The notes: a model not told the origin generated them from the letters alone. A stretch of 64,000 nucleotides of DNA from AC-32 sp963746155 (GCA_963746155.1 CAVVAB010000012.1:248001-312000); one strand, 5' to 3'; shown: positions 1 to 8,892, counted from the stretch's first letter. Made by a program: numbers and translations.

Positions 1-471
1 GGCATGGTCGACGCAGGCGGAGCGAACATGCCTGGCGGCGAGTTCTTCTACTCGCCGGTCGAGGACTCCGCCTCGGGGACGATCGCGTTCACCGAGTTCC
101 CGGCCGTATACGGGGGCCGTGAGGTGACCGGCATCCGGCTGCGCTTCGAGGACGGTTTCGTCGTCGATGCCTCCGCGGACCGGAACGAGAGCTTCCTGAT
201 CGAGACGATCGACCGCGACGAAGGCGCACGGCGCCTCGGCGAGCTCGGGATCGGCTGCAACCCGCGCATCACCAACCACATGAAGAACACGCTGTTCGAC
301 GAGAAGATCGACGGCACGGTCCATCTCGCGCTCGGAAACGGTCTGCCCGACGTCGGCGGCACGAACGTCAGCCAGATCCACTGGGACATCGTCAAGGACA
401 TGCGTGGCGAAGGCACCAGGATTGAGCTGGACGGCGAGCTCGTACAGGAAGACGGACGCTGGCTGATCTAG
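1..471 (+). CDS. M29-family aminopeptidase, C-terminal part (5' end outside window)
   Basis: C-terminal portion of a thermophilic-type metalloaminopeptidase (peptidase family M29, AmpS/aminopeptidase T), which removes N-terminal amino acids from peptides in the cytoplasm using a dinuclear metal centre. Visible family signatures are GGEFFYSPVEDS (first metal-binding Glu), the ELGIGCNP segment, a His in DGTVHLALG and the HWD pair near the end (His and Asp ligands). The frame is open to base 1, so about 250 N-terminal residues should lie upstream; the ATG at 4 is internal. It ends 114 bp before infA and is probably a separate transcription unit. Confidence 0.85.
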   Translation, partial: GMVDAGGANMPGGEFFYSPVEDSASGTIAFTEFPAVYGGREVTGIRLRFEDGFVVDASADRNESFLIETIDRDEGARRLGELGIGCNPRITNHMKNTLFDEKIDGTVHLALGNGLPDVGGTNVSQIHWDIVKDMRGEGTRIELDGELVQEDGRWLI

Positions 472-552
472 CAGCGTTGCCGCAGGCCGCGAACTGAGGC
501 GGTTTGCTACCATTTCGTGGCGCGGCGAGAGCCGTGCTTTTCCGTGTCCCGA

Positions 553-571
553 CCGCGCTCGGCGAGCGCGG
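553..571 (+). promoter_or_regulatory. Stem-loop in infA leader
   Basis: Perfect 8-bp stem CCGCGCTC / GAGCGCGG with a GGC loop, followed by TTTCTG, ending 14 nt before the infA ATG. A TACCAT -10-like hexamer lies upstream at about 507-512. The hairpin could be a weak attenuator or a leader structure for the ribosomal operon. It is seen only as secondary-structure potential. Confidence 0.35.
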
Positions 572-585
572 TTTCTGTGAGGTAG

Positions 586-810
586 ATGGCCGAGAAAGAA
601 GAGAAAATCGAGGTCGAAGGCGAGATCGTCGAAGCGCTCCCGAGCACGATGTTCCGGGTGCACATCGACGACCTGGACACGAACGTCCTTGCCACGATCT
701 CCGGGAAGATGCGCAAGCACTACATCCGCATCCTTCCTGGCGACCGGGTGAAGGTGGAGCTGTCCCCCTACGACCTCACACGCGGAAGGATCACGTACCG
801 ACACCGATGA
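586..810 (+). CDS. infA: Translation initiation factor IF-1
   Basis: 74-residue OB-fold protein that binds the 30S A site during initiation. It has the usual length and the family pattern EGEIVEALPSTMFRV, GKMRKHYIRILPGDRV and the C-terminal YDLTRGRITYRHR. It opens the ribosomal operon, as in other actinobacteria. Its TGA overlaps the ATG of rpmJ (ATGA), implying translational coupling. Confidence 0.97.
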   Translation: MAEKEEKIEVEGEIVEALPSTMFRVHIDDLDTNVLATISGKMRKHYIRILPGDRVKVELSPYDLTRGRITYRHR

Positions 811-920
811 AAGTCCGAGCTTCAGTCAAGCCCATGTGCGAGCGCTGCCGCGTGATCAAGCGGCACGGCAGGACCATGGTCATCTGCACCAACCCGCGGC
901 ATAAGCAGCGGCAGGGGTAG
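807..920 (+). CDS. rpmJ: 50S ribosomal protein L36
   Basis: 37-residue L36 starting at the ATG that overlaps the infA stop. It carries the zinc-ribbon pattern CERC, then CTNPRH (Cys-x2-Cys, Cys, His), so this is the zinc-binding form of L36. Sequence begins MKVRASVKPMCERC and ends KQRQG. It is short enough to be missed by length-filtered gene callers. Confidence 0.96.
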   Translation: MKVRASVKPMCERCRVIKRHGRTMVICTNPRHKQRQG

Positions 921-927
921 GTAGGGC

Positions 928-1311
928 ATGGCGCGCATCGCAGGAGTCAACATCCCGAACCAGAAGCGGCTCGAGATCGGGCTGACCTACATCTACGGGA
1001 TCGGCCAGTCGACCGCGAAGCGGATCTGCTCCGAGACGGGCCTCTCGCCGAACGAGAAGGTCAAGGACCTGACCGACGAAGAGGTCACGAAGCTCCGCGA
1101 GTTCATCGACGGAAAGCTCCAGGTCGAGGGCGACCTTCGCCGCGAGCGCACGCAGGCGATCAAGCGCCTGCAGGAGATCGGCGCGTACCGCGGCGTCCGC
1201 CACCGGCGCGGCCTGCCCGTCAACGGGCAGCGCACGAAGACCAACGCGCGCACGCGCAAGGGGCCGAAGAAGACGGTCGGCAGGGGCAAGAAGGCGGCAC
1301 AGAAGACCTGA
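928..1311 (+). CDS. rpsM: 30S ribosomal protein S13
   Basis: 127-residue S13 of the small-subunit head, contacting 23S rRNA and P-site tRNA. It starts MARIAGVNIPNQKRLEIGLTYI, contains the YIYGIGQSTAKRI helix-two-turns-helix region and the C-terminal basic tail (RHRRGLPVNGQRTKTNARTRKGP). Start is supported by a preceding GGTAGGG. It overlaps rpsK by one base (TGATG). Confidence 0.97.
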   Translation: MARIAGVNIPNQKRLEIGLTYIYGIGQSTAKRICSETGLSPNEKVKDLTDEEVTKLREFIDGKLQVEGDLRRERTQAIKRLQEIGAYRGVRHRRGLPVNGQRTKTNARTRKGPKKTVGRGKKAAQKT

Positions 1312-1716
1312 TGGCGCCACCTCGCAGACAAGCGACCCGTGGTCGGGCCCGTCGCCGCGTGCGCAAGAACATCGCGATCGGCCAGGCGCACATCAAGACG
1401 TCGTTCAACAACACGATCGTCTCGCTCACCGACAACGAGGGGAACGTGATCGCGTGGGAGTCCGCCGGGCTCGGCCGGGTTCAAGGGCTCGCGCAAGTCG
1501 ACCCCGTTCGCCGCCCAGGTGACCGCGGATGCCTGCGCGCGCAAGGGCATGGAGCACGGGCTGCAGAAGGTCGAGGTCTTCGTCAAGGGCCCGGGCGCCG
1601 GACGCGAGACGGCCATCCGCTCGCTCCAGGCTGCCGGCCTCGAGATCCTCGGCGTCAAGGACGTCACCCCGCAGGCCCACAACGGCGTGCGGCCGAAGAA
1701 GCGGCGGAGGGTCTGA
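1311..1716 (+). CDS. rpsK: 30S ribosomal protein S11, frame broken by one extra base
   Basis: S11 forms the small-subunit platform. The N-terminal half (RKNIAIGQAHIKTSFNNTIVSLTDNEGNVIAWESAG) is in one frame from the ATG at 1311. The C-terminal half (FKGSRKSTPFAAQVTADACARKGMEHGL, then VFVKGPGAGRETAIRSL, ending PKKRRRV) is in the +1 frame up to the TGA at 1714-1716. The two join around 1473-1479 (GGCCGGG); dropping one base there restores a normal S11 of about 134 residues. S11 is essential and every domain is conserved, so a sequencing or assembly insertion is most likely. Programmed frameshifting is a remote alternative. Confidence 0.9.
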
Positions 1717-2336
1717 TGGCCAGGGATACGTCGCCGAAGTGCAAGCAGTGCCGCCGCGAGGGCATGAAGCTCTTTCTCAAGGGCGAGCGCTGTCTGACCG
1801 AGAAATGCGCGATCGAGCGCCGCAGCTACCCGCCGGGCGAGCACGGCCGCGGGCGCATCAAGCAGTCGGAGTATCTGGTCCAGCTGCGCGAGAAGCAGAA
1901 GGCGCGCCGCTACTACGGTCTGCTCGAGAAGCAGTTCCGCACGTACTACGCGAAGGCGGACAAGGCCTCGGGGATCACCGGCGAGGCCTTGCTGCGGCTG
2001 CTGGAGATGCGTCTCGACAACGTCGTCTACCGGCTCGGCTTCGCGGTCTCGCGCGCACAGGCTCGCCAGTTCGTCCGCCATGGCCATTTCCAGGTCAACG
2101 GCCGCCGGGTGAACATCCCGAGCTACCAGGTGCGGCCCGACGACATCATCACGTTGCGGTCGGGAAGCCCTGCCGAGCAGGTGGTCCGGGACGCGACCGA
2201 CCTGACCGCCTCCGTCACGCCCTGGTTGCAGGCCGACCATGACGGCCTCACGGGCAAGGTGCTCAAGTGGCCGGAGCGCGAGGAGATCGACACGCCGGTC
2301 CAGGAATCGCTCATCGTCGAGCTCTACAGCAAGTAA
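1716..2336 (+). CDS. rpsD: 30S ribosomal protein S4
   Basis: 206-residue S4, a primary 16S rRNA binder that nucleates 30S assembly. The N-terminus keeps four cysteines (C9, C12, C26, C31), so this is the zinc-binding form. An S4 RNA-binding domain follows from about residue 95 (MRLDNVVYRLGFAVSRAQARQ). The ATG at 1716 overlaps the rpsK TGA. Because rpsK is shifted, its upstream frame reads straight into rpsD and creates a spurious fused open frame; the true S4 start is the ATG beginning MARDTSPKC. Confidence 0.96.
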   Translation: MARDTSPKCKQCRREGMKLFLKGERCLTEKCAIERRSYPPGEHGRGRIKQSEYLVQLREKQKARRYYGLLEKQFRTYYAKADKASGITGEALLRLLEMRLDNVVYRLGFAVSRAQARQFVRHGHFQVNGRRVNIPSYQVRPDDIITLRSGSPAEQVVRDATDLTASVTPWLQADHDGLTGKVLKWPEREEIDTPVQESLIVELYSK

Positions 2337-2388
2337 GGAAGGGACACGCTACGCGTCCCACGATCCACAACCGCGAAGGAAGGCGTTA

Positions 2389-3372
2389 ATGGCAGTTCGT
2401 ACTAGCTTGATGGAGTTTCAGGTCCCGCGGATCGTCCACGAAGAGGTCGACGAGCAGCGTGGGGTCTTCGTGATCGAACCGCTCGACCGCGGCTTCGGTT
2501 ACACCTTCGGGAACTCGCTCCGCCGCGTGCTGCTCTCGTCGCTCGAGGGCGCCGCAGTCACCTCGGTCAAGATCGAGGGCGTCGCGCACGAGTTCACCAC
2601 CCTGCCGGGCGTCCGCGAGGACGTGACCGACATCCTGCTCACCTTCAAGAGCCTGATCTGCAGGCTGCACGGCGACTCGCCCGAGATCGAGGTGCGCCTG
2701 TCGAAGAAGGGCGCGGGCGCGGTCAAGGCTTCCGACATCGAGGCGCCGGCCGAGCTGGAGATCCTCAACCCCGACCTCGAGATCGCCCACCTCTCCGACA
2801 AGGGCAAGCTCGAGGTGACGCTCACGATCGGCCGCGGCCGCGGCTACGTCCCGGCCGAGCTGAACCGTGGGCCCGAGCACACGATCGGCGTCATCCCGAT
2901 CGACTCGATCTTCTCGCCGGTCAGGCGCGTCTCGTACGACGTCGAGGCCGCCCGTGTCGGCCAGCGCACCGACTACGACAAGCTCCGCATCGAGGTCACG
3001 ACCGACGGCTCGATCGACCCACGCGAGTCGATCGGCCAGGCGGCCGAGATCCTCATGCGCCAGCTCGCGATCTTCACCGACTCAGACCGCTGGGAGGGCT
3101 TCGGCGAGGCCGGCGCCGCAGCCGAGGCTCAGGCCGAGCCCGCGCTCGCCCACGGGATGGAGAACTATCCGATCGAAGAGCTCGAGCTCGGCGTCCGCTC
3201 GTACAACTGCCTCAAGCGCGTCGGCATCGAGACGATCGGCGACCTGGTGACGAAGACCGAGAACGAGCTCGCCGCGATCCCGAACTTCGGCAAGAAGTCG
3301 ATCGAAGAGGTCAAGGAGACGCTCGCCACGCACGGCCTGACGCTGCGGGGCGAGGAAGGTCCTTCGGCGTAG
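2389..3372 (+). CDS. rpoA: DNA-directed RNA polymerase subunit alpha
   Basis: 327-residue alpha subunit. The N-terminal dimerisation/assembly domain (residues 1-230) shows DRGFGYTFGNSLRRVLLSSLEGAAV. The C-terminal domain (about 255-320), which binds UP elements and activators, shows LELGVRSYNCLKRVGIETIGDL and NFGKKSIEEVKE. The start chosen is the ATG at 2389 after GAAGGAAGG; the frame is open further upstream but that part is antisense-like and not conserved. A 52-bp gap separates it from rpsD. Confidence 0.96.
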   Translation: MAVRTSLMEFQVPRIVHEEVDEQRGVFVIEPLDRGFGYTFGNSLRRVLLSSLEGAAVTSVKIEGVAHEFTTLPGVREDVTDILLTFKSLICRLHGDSPEIEVRLSKKGAGAVKASDIEAPAELEILNPDLEIAHLSDKGKLEVTLTIGRGRGYVPAELNRGPEHTIGVIPIDSIFSPVRRVSYDVEAARVGQRTDYDKLRIEVTTDGSIDPRESIGQAAEILMRQLAIFTDSDRWEGFGEAGAAAEAQAEPALAHGMENYPIEELELGVRSYNCLKRVGIETIGDLVTKTENELAAIPNFGKKSIEEVKETLATHGLTLRGEEGPSA

Positions 3373-3376
3373 AGCC

Positions 3377-3925
3377 ATGCGGCACGGCAAGTCAGGACGC
3401 AAGCTGGGGCGTGACGCCTCGCACCGCAAGGCGCTCTACGCGAACCTGACCGGCGCGCTGATCGAGCACGGCCGGATCAAGACGACCGCGGCCAAGGCCA
3501 AAGAGGTCAGGCCGGTCGCCGAGCAGATGATCACGCTCGGGCGCAAGGGCGACGTTCCCGCCCGCCGGCAGGCGCTGAAGTTCCTGCGCTCGCAGGACGT
3601 CGTGCACAAGCTCTTCAGCGACGTCGCCCCGCGCTTCGTCGACCGGCCCGGCGGCTACTCGCGCATCATCAGGATCGGCCCGCGCCAGGGCGACGCGGCC
3701 GAGATGGTCTACCTCGAGCTGGTCGACTACGTCGCGGAGGGCGCCGTCGCGGCTCCCCCGCGCCCGGCGAAGGGGCGCGAGCCCGAGCCTGAGCCCGAGG
3801 CAGAAGCCGAGGAGGAGCTCGAGGCGGAGGACGAGGCGACTGAGGCGGAGGAAGAGCCTGAAGCCCAGCCAGAGCCTCAGGCCGAGGCGGAGCCCGAGCC
3901 CGAAGACGACGTGCCTAGCCGCTGA
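3377..3925 (+). CDS. rplQ: 50S ribosomal protein L17 with acidic C-terminal tail
   Basis: The first ~120 residues are a normal L17 (MRHGKSGRKLGRDASHRKALYANL, KTTAAKAKEVRPVAEQMI, GGYSRIIRIGPRQGDAAEM), which lies near the exit tunnel. Residues ~125-182 form a low-complexity Glu/Pro/Ala tail (repeated EPEPE and AEAEEELEAEDEA) absent from the basic 115-130 aa form. The tail is probably disordered and strongly negative, unusual for a ribosomal protein. It starts 4 bp after rpoA. Its last 11 bp overlap the convergent VIT-like gene. Confidence 0.93.
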   Translation: MRHGKSGRKLGRDASHRKALYANLTGALIEHGRIKTTAAKAKEVRPVAEQMITLGRKGDVPARRQALKFLRSQDVVHKLFSDVAPRFVDRPGGYSRIIRIGPRQGDAAEMVYLELVDYVAEGAVAAPPRPAKGREPEPEPEAEAEEELEAEDEATEAEEEPEAQPEPQAEAEPEPEDDVPSR

Positions 3926-4391
3926 CGCCGAGGGTGGCGGCGACGCCGGCGATCACAACGCCGGCCAGTGTTACGTAGGCGAGCGAGCTGACGAAGCTCG
4001 TCTTGAAGAACCGCCACCGCAGCCAGGCGAGGGCGACGAGCTCGAAGGCGACGACCGTCGCCGCCAGAACCAGCGCGACCTGGTAGTGAGGGATCAGGAA
4101 CGGCAGCGTGTGCAGGATCCCGCCGATGAACGTGCACACGCCCGTGATCGCGCCGCGGACGACTGGGTCGCCACGACCGGTCAGCTCTCCCGTGTCGGAG
4201 AGCCCTTCCGAATACGCCATGCTGATGCCCGCGGCGATTGCGGTCGCGGTGCCGGCGATGAACGCGACGTGTGGCTCGTGCGTGTAGATCGCGACTGCGA
4301 AGATCGGTGCGATCGTGGAGAGCGAGCCGTCGATGAGCCCCGTCAGGGCGGGCTGGACGCGCTGCAGGAGGAACTGCTGGTTCGTGGTCAC
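3915..4391 (-). CDS. VIT1/CCC1-like integral membrane protein
   Basis: 158-residue membrane protein with about five hydrophobic segments. The N-terminal LTGLIDGSLSTIAPIFAVAI and the MAYSEGLSDTGELTGRG loop resemble the DGxxS/EG signatures of the VIT1/CCC1 superfamily of iron/manganese transporters (also the membrane half of MbfA-type proteins), but it is shorter than full-length members and the cation-binding domain is not evident. Start is GTG at 4391, preceded by TATACT with a 6-nt spacer. The substrate is unknown; iron or manganese export is inference from the family. Confidence 0.65.
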   Translation of the reverse strand: MTTNQQFLLQRVQPALTGLIDGSLSTIAPIFAVAIYTHEPHVAFIAGTATAIAAGISMAYSEGLSDTGELTGRGDPVVRGAITGVCTFIGGILHTLPFLIPHYQVALVLAATVVAFELVALAWLRWRFFKTSFVSSLAYVTLAGVVIAGVAATLGVSG

Positions 4392-4397
4392 GAGTAG

Positions 4398-4403
4398 AGT
4401 ATA
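4398..4403 (-). promoter_or_regulatory. -10 element of the VIT-like gene
   Basis: TATACT on the minus strand, six bases (CTACTC) before the GTG at 4391. No ribosome binding site fits in between, so the transcript is probably leaderless. Confidence 0.5.
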
Positions 4404-4468
4404 TCAGTCAAGACGCAAACTCGTAGAGCATAAGGCGCACCTTACAAACGCTGCCAGGGGCTCCTGAC

Positions 4469-5188
4469 GTGCGCCTGAGGCTAACGCTGGAGTACGACGG
4501 CACGGCCTTCCGGGGCTGGGCCGCCCAGCCGGGGCGGCGCACGGTCGAGGGAACGGTGAGGGAGGCGCTCGAGACCGTGTTCCCGAGCTGGTCCGGCCTC
4601 GCCATCGCCGGCAGGACCGATGCGGGCGTCCACGCGCTCGAGAACGTGGCCTCCGTCGAGGTCGAGGGCGGGCCGCCGGCGGGGCGGACGCGGGAGGCGA
4701 TGAACGCCGAGCTGCCGCCCGACATCGTCGTCCTCGCGGCCGATACCGCGCCCGACGACTTTCACGCGCGTCACTCCGCGCTTGCCCGGAGCTATCGCTA
4801 CCGCATCTACCGCCGCGAGGCCCGCTCGCCGTTCGAGGCCCACCGGGCCTGGTGGTATCCCCATGCTCTCGACGAGGAGCGCCTGGCCGAGTCGGCGGAT
4901 CTCCTCCGTGGCGAGCACGACTTCCGCGCTTTCACGCCGACCGAGACCCAGCACAAGGTCTTCGTGCGCGCCGTCGAGTCGGCGGTCTGGTACAGGCGCG
5001 ACGAAACGCTCGAGTTCGAGATCACCGCCAACTCGTTCCTGCGCCACATGGTCCGAACGCTCGTGGGGACGATGCTCGAGCGCTCGCCGGAGGAGCTGGT
5101 CCCGCTGCTCGACGGCGCAACCCGAAACGAGGCCGGCAAGACTGCTCCGCCCTGGGGCCTGTACCTCGCGTCGGTGCGCTACGACTAG
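4469..5188 (+). CDS. truA: tRNA pseudouridine(38-40) synthase
   Basis: 239-residue TruA, converting U38-U40 of the anticodon stem-loop to pseudouridine. The catalytic Asp is D51 in AGRTDAGVHA. Further family motifs are YDGTAFRGWAAQPGRRTVEG near the N-terminus and NSFLRHMVRTLVGTML in the C-terminal half. Start is GTG at 4469 (MRLRLTLEYDG). It is 11 bp from the inferred ligA start. Confidence 0.95.
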   Translation: MRLRLTLEYDGTAFRGWAAQPGRRTVEGTVREALETVFPSWSGLAIAGRTDAGVHALENVASVEVEGGPPAGRTREAMNAELPPDIVVLAADTAPDDFHARHSALARSYRYRIYRREARSPFEAHRAWWYPHALDEERLAESADLLRGEHDFRAFTPTETQHKVFVRAVESAVWYRRDETLEFEITANSFLRHMVRTLVGTMLERSPEELVPLLDGATRNEAGKTAPPWGLYLASVRYD

Positions 5189-5191
5189 GAT
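5186..5191 (+). promoter_or_regulatory. -10 element of ligA
   Basis: TAGGAT ending 7 nt before the GTG at 5199; the TAG is also the truA stop codon. It matches the TAGnnT-spacer-GTG pattern repeated across this window and supports 5199 as the ligA start. Confidence 0.5.
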
Positions 5192-5198
5192 CGAGCTC

Positions 5199-7212
5199 GT
5201 GGCCACGCGCACGCAAGAAGGGCGTCCAGAAGCAGCTCGACGACCTGCGCGAGCAGGTCGATCACCACCTCTACCTCTACCACGTGGTCGACGAGCCGGA
5301 GATCTCGGACGCCGAGTTCGACCGGCTCTTCGACGAGCTCAAGGCGCTCGAGGACGAGCACCCCGAGCTGGTCACGCCCGAATCGCCCACGCAGCGCGTC
5401 GGCGCGCCCCTGAGCGACCGGTTCCAGAAGGTGCAGCACCTGACCCCCATGGGCTCGCTCGAGAAGGTGACCGACGAGGAAAGCCTCTTCAAGTGGGCCG
5501 AGGACGTGCGGAAGCGGCTCGACTCCGACGATCCCGTCGCGTATGTGATCGAGCCGAAGATCGACGGCCTCGCGATCAACCTGACCTACGAGGACGGGCT
5601 GCTTGCCCGCGGCGCGACGCGCGGCGACGGCATCCAGGGCGAGGACGTGACCGTCAACCTGCGGACGATCCCTTCGGTGCCGCTGAAGATGCGTGGCACC
5701 TCGCTGCCCTCGGTCGCCGAGGTGCGCGGCGAGGTCTACCTGCCGCTCTCGGGCTTCCGCGAGCTGAACGAGCGGATCGCGGAGCTGGGCCAGAAGATCG
5801 CGCCCAACCCGCGCAACGCCGCCGCGGGCTCGCTCCGCCAGAAGGACTCGTCGATCACCGCCTCCCGGCCGCTCGCGGTGTGGGTCTACGGCGTCGGTGC
5901 GGCGGAGGGTCTCCAGCTCGCGTCGCACTCCCAGACGCTCGAGTGGCTGCGCGAGCACGGCTTCCGGACCAACCCCTATGCCGAACGGCTCGAGACGATC
6001 GATGAGGTCGCGAAGCGCTGCGTCGAGTGGGAGCGTCTCCGGGTCGAGCTCGACTACGAGATCGACGGGATCGTGATCAAGGTCGACTCGCTCGAGCAGC
6101 AGGCGATCCTCGGCGCGCTGCACTCGCGGCCGAGGTGGGCGCGCGCGTTCAAGTGGGCGCCGATGACCGCCCAGACGAAGCTGCTCAAGATCGCGATCAG
6201 GGTGGGGCGGACCGGGGCGCTCAATCCGTGGGCGATGCTCGAGCCGGTCGAGGTCGGGGGCGTGACCGTCTCGAGGGCGACGCTCCACAACGAGGAGGAC
6301 ATCAACCGCAAGGACATCCGCGAGGGCGACGAGGTGATCGTCCAGCGCGCGGGCGACGTGATCCCGCAGATCGTCGGTCCGGCCGGTTCTCACGTGAGGG
6401 GCACGAAGCCGTTTCGGATGCCAAAAAAGTGCCCGCTTTGCGGGGCAAACGTGGTCAAGCCGGAAGGCGAGGCGATGCATCGTTGCCCGAACCGCGCGTG
6501 CCCGTCGCGGGGGCTCGAGACACTCAACAACTGGGTCATGGCAGCGGCGGACATCGACGGCGTTGGCGAGCAGTTCGTGCGGCGGCTCTGGGACCTCGGG
6601 CTCGTGCGCTCGCTGCCGGACCTCTACCGGCTGACGAAGGAGCAGCTGCTCGAGCTCGACGGCTTCCAGGAGCGCAGCGCGACGAACGTCGTCGCCGCGA
6701 TCGAGGCCTCGAAGCAGGTCCCGTTCAGCAGAGTTCTGTTCGGGTTGAACATCCCCGACGTCGGGTGGGTCACCGCTCAGAACCTCGCGCGGCACTTCGG
6801 CGAGGTCGACGGTCTCGCGGCCGCATCGCAGGAGGAGATCCAGGAGGTCGAGGGGATCGGGCCGGAGCGCGCGGAGGCGATCGCCGAGTGGTTCCGCGAC
6901 GACGACAACCTGAAGCTCGTCGCGGAGCTGAAGGAGCTCGGGCTGCGCTTCGAGGCCGGCCCCGAGGAGCGGCCCGTCGAAGGCCCGTTGACGGGCTCCG
7001 TCTACGTGATCACCGGGACGCTCGAGGGCTTCAGCCGCGACGAGGCGCGCAAGGCGCTGGAAGCCAAGGGCGCGAAGGTCGGGGACTCGGTCTCGAAGAA
7101 GACGACCGGCGTGGTCGCCGGCGAGAGCCCGGGCTCCAAGCTCGCGAAGGCCGAGCAGCTCGGCGTTCCGGTGCTCGACGAAGCCGCGCTGAAGAAGCTA
7201 CTGCGCGGCTAA
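5199..7212 (+). CDS. ligA: NAD-dependent DNA ligase, start region shifted by one base
   Basis: Seals nicks during replication and repair using NAD+. Order of domains: Ia (VDHHLYLYHVVDEPEISDAEFD), adenylation with nucleophilic Lys in VIEPKIDGLAI, OB fold (GRTGALNPWAMLEPVEVGG), four-Cys zinc finger (CPLCGANV, then CPNRACPSRG), HhH repeats, and a BRCT domain (VYVITGTLEGFSRDEARKAL). About 670 aa, as usual. The body has no ATG/GTG/TTG in its own frame before domain Ia. The GTG at 5199 with a good -10 lies in the frame one base behind, so one extra base probably sits within 5202-5222. Without it the protein would start VATR and run directly into domain Ia. Confidence 0.92.
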
Positions 7213-7222
7213 GCCTCGCTTC

Positions 7223-8428
7223 CTATCGAGATGCCGCTAGCACGGTCGCGAAGCGGTCCTGGGCGCGGCGCGTCCAGACCGTAGAGATCGGGTTCCCGTT
7301 CTGCAGCACCGAGAACACGTAGCGCCCACGGACGTAGCCGGAGAGCGCGGAGGCGTTTGCGGTCGTGCCGGTCTTCGCGAGGACGTGGCCTCGGGCCGGC
7401 GGGCGGCGCATCCGCTTCACGAGCGTCCCGTTCACGCCGGCGACCGGGAGCGCGGCCACGAACGACGGCCGCACGTCGGGGTCGCTCCAGGCCGCTCGCA
7501 GGATCGCGCCTATCTCACGCGCCGTGACCCGGTCCAGGAGCGAGAGCCCGGAGCCGTCGACGATCCTCACGCCGGTCAGCGGCACGCCTGCGTCCGCGAG
7601 CGTGCTCCTGACGAAGGCCGCGCCCGCCGCGGTCGTCCCGGGCTCGGCGACGAGCGTCCCGAGCTGCTTGAGCATCAGCTCGGCCGTGAAGTTGTCGCTC
7701 TGGCGGTCCATCGTGCGAAGGATCGACGAGAGCGGCGCGGACTCGATCGACGCCAGGGGCAGCCCGTCGCCGCGGTCGACGCCGATGCCGGTCCCGCCGA
7801 CGACAACGACGCCTGCTCGGCGCAGTGCCTCGCGGAGCGCGAGCGCGGCCGACAGCACCGGGTTGCGGGACGTCCGGCCGCGGTAGACGGCGCGGTCGAC
7901 GGTCAGGGCAGAGAGCGGCGGCGACTCGTTGACATAGAACCACGACTTCCAGCCCGGCGCGGTGCGTTTCGCGTCGAAGAACGACTCGTCGCCGAAGACT
8001 GCGCCCGTGACGCGCACGATTCCGGCCGCGCGGACCTGTCGGGCGAGCGACAGGAGGCCCTTGCTCGAGAGCGTTGGGTCGCCGTGGCCGACCAGCAGGA
8101 GGCTCCCCTTCCAGGTCGTGCCGTCCTGCTCCCCGCGTCCGACGATGTCGGTCTCGATCCGGAACTCCGGCCCGAGCCCGACGAGCGCCGCGTACGTGAC
8201 GGCGAGCTTCTCATTCGAGGCGGGCGCGAGCGAGAGCGCGTCGTGCCTCGAGAAGACCGTCGTCCCGGTCTGGAGGTCGAACACGAGCGCTGCCGTGCGC
8301 GCCCGGGACACGTGCGGGACGGCCAACGCCGTGGCGAGGCGCTTCGACAGCGGCGACGTGTCCGCGCCCGCCGGAGCGGCGAGCACGAACGCGGCGACGA
8401 GAACGAGGAGAAGGCGGCGGCGACCCAC
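7223..8428 (-). CDS. D-alanyl-D-alanine carboxypeptidase, PBP4 type (peptidase S13)
   Basis: Exported penicillin-binding protein that trims or cleaves peptidoglycan peptides. All three catalytic motifs are present: SxxK as SNEK (S71, K74), SxN as SDN in MDRQSDNFTAE, and KTG in LAKTGTT. The start chosen is GTG 8428, giving a signal peptide MGRRRLLLVLVAAFVLAAPAGA; in-frame ATG 8449 and TTG 8464 are alternatives. At 401 aa it is near the usual length. It is convergent with ligA, 10 bp apart. Confidence 0.9.
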   Translation of the reverse strand: MGRRRLLLVLVAAFVLAAPAGADTSPLSKRLATALAVPHVSRARTAALVFDLQTGTTVFSRHDALSLAPASNEKLAVTYAALVGLGPEFRIETDIVGRGEQDGTTWKGSLLLVGHGDPTLSSKGLLSLARQVRAAGIVRVTGAVFGDESFFDAKRTAPGWKSWFYVNESPPLSALTVDRAVYRGRTSRNPVLSAALALREALRRAGVVVVGGTGIGVDRGDGLPLASIESAPLSSILRTMDRQSDNFTAELMLKQLGTLVAEPGTTAAGAAFVRSTLADAGVPLTGVRIVDGSGLSLLDRVTAREIGAILRAAWSDPDVRPSFVAALPVAGVNGTLVKRMRRPPARGHVLAKTGTTANASALSGYVRGRYVFSVLQNGNPISTVWTRRAQDRFATVLAASR

Positions 8429-8549
8429 CGGCTCAATTGTTCGGAGCATCGGCACGGTCGTCAAGCGTGGGCCTGACCGTTCGACCGGATAGGCCGTGCG
8501 GCCCTTGAAGAACCGCCTGTTTCCTGCGAATAATCGGCGCGGAGGTTCT

Positions 8550-8891
8550 GTGGCACACGAAGCGATCCCCGCGTTTCTCGAGCAGATCGACGAGCTGCTC
8601 GCCGCGCCGTCGACCGCCGACGAGTACGAGCCCGCCGCCCTGGCGCAGCTGGAACGGACGCTGACCGACGGCTACGCACACGCGCTCTCGCTCGAGGCCG
8701 AGCAGATCCGTCTCGAGCGTCGCATGTCGGAGCTGGCGGGCGAGCTCAACGAGGGCAACCAGGAGCAGAAGGCCGAGGAGCTGGTGCAGGTCTCACGCCG
8801 GATCTCACGCGCGAGGGCCGAGCTCGTGCGCCTGCGCGGCACGCTCTCCCGCCTTCGCGACCGCGCGACGCACGTACGCGCGCGCGACTGA
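8550..8891 (+). CDS. Conserved coiled-coil protein, function unknown
   Basis: 113 residues rich in Glu, Arg and Leu with heptad-like spacing across most of the length (LSLEAEQIRLERRMSELAGE, EELVQVSRRISRARAELVRL); no signal peptide or enzymatic motif. GTG start at 8550 has GGAGG four bases upstream; upstream in-frame starts lack this. Convergent with the response regulator gene. I do not recognise the family. Confidence 0.7.
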   Translation: MAHEAIPAFLEQIDELLAAPSTADEYEPAALAQLERTLTDGYAHALSLEAEQIRLERRMSELAGELNEGNQEQKAEELVQVSRRISRARAELVRLRGTLSRLRDRATHVRARD

Positions 8892-8892
8892 G

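Noticed and set aside
1311..2336. A 341-codon frame joining S11 and S4
   Set aside because: It results from the one-base shift in rpsK; its middle part reads antisense-like low-complexity sequence and S4 has its own ATG at 1716.
4399..4416. Half-site TTGACTGAT near the VIT-like gene as a third TetR operator
   Set aside because: Only one half matches; the other side continues into the -10 TATACT, so it is likely chance.
5185..6795. 536-codon minus-strand frame opposite ligA
   Set aside because: Arg/Leu/Asp-rich antisense reading of a conserved gene, typical of GC-rich shadows.
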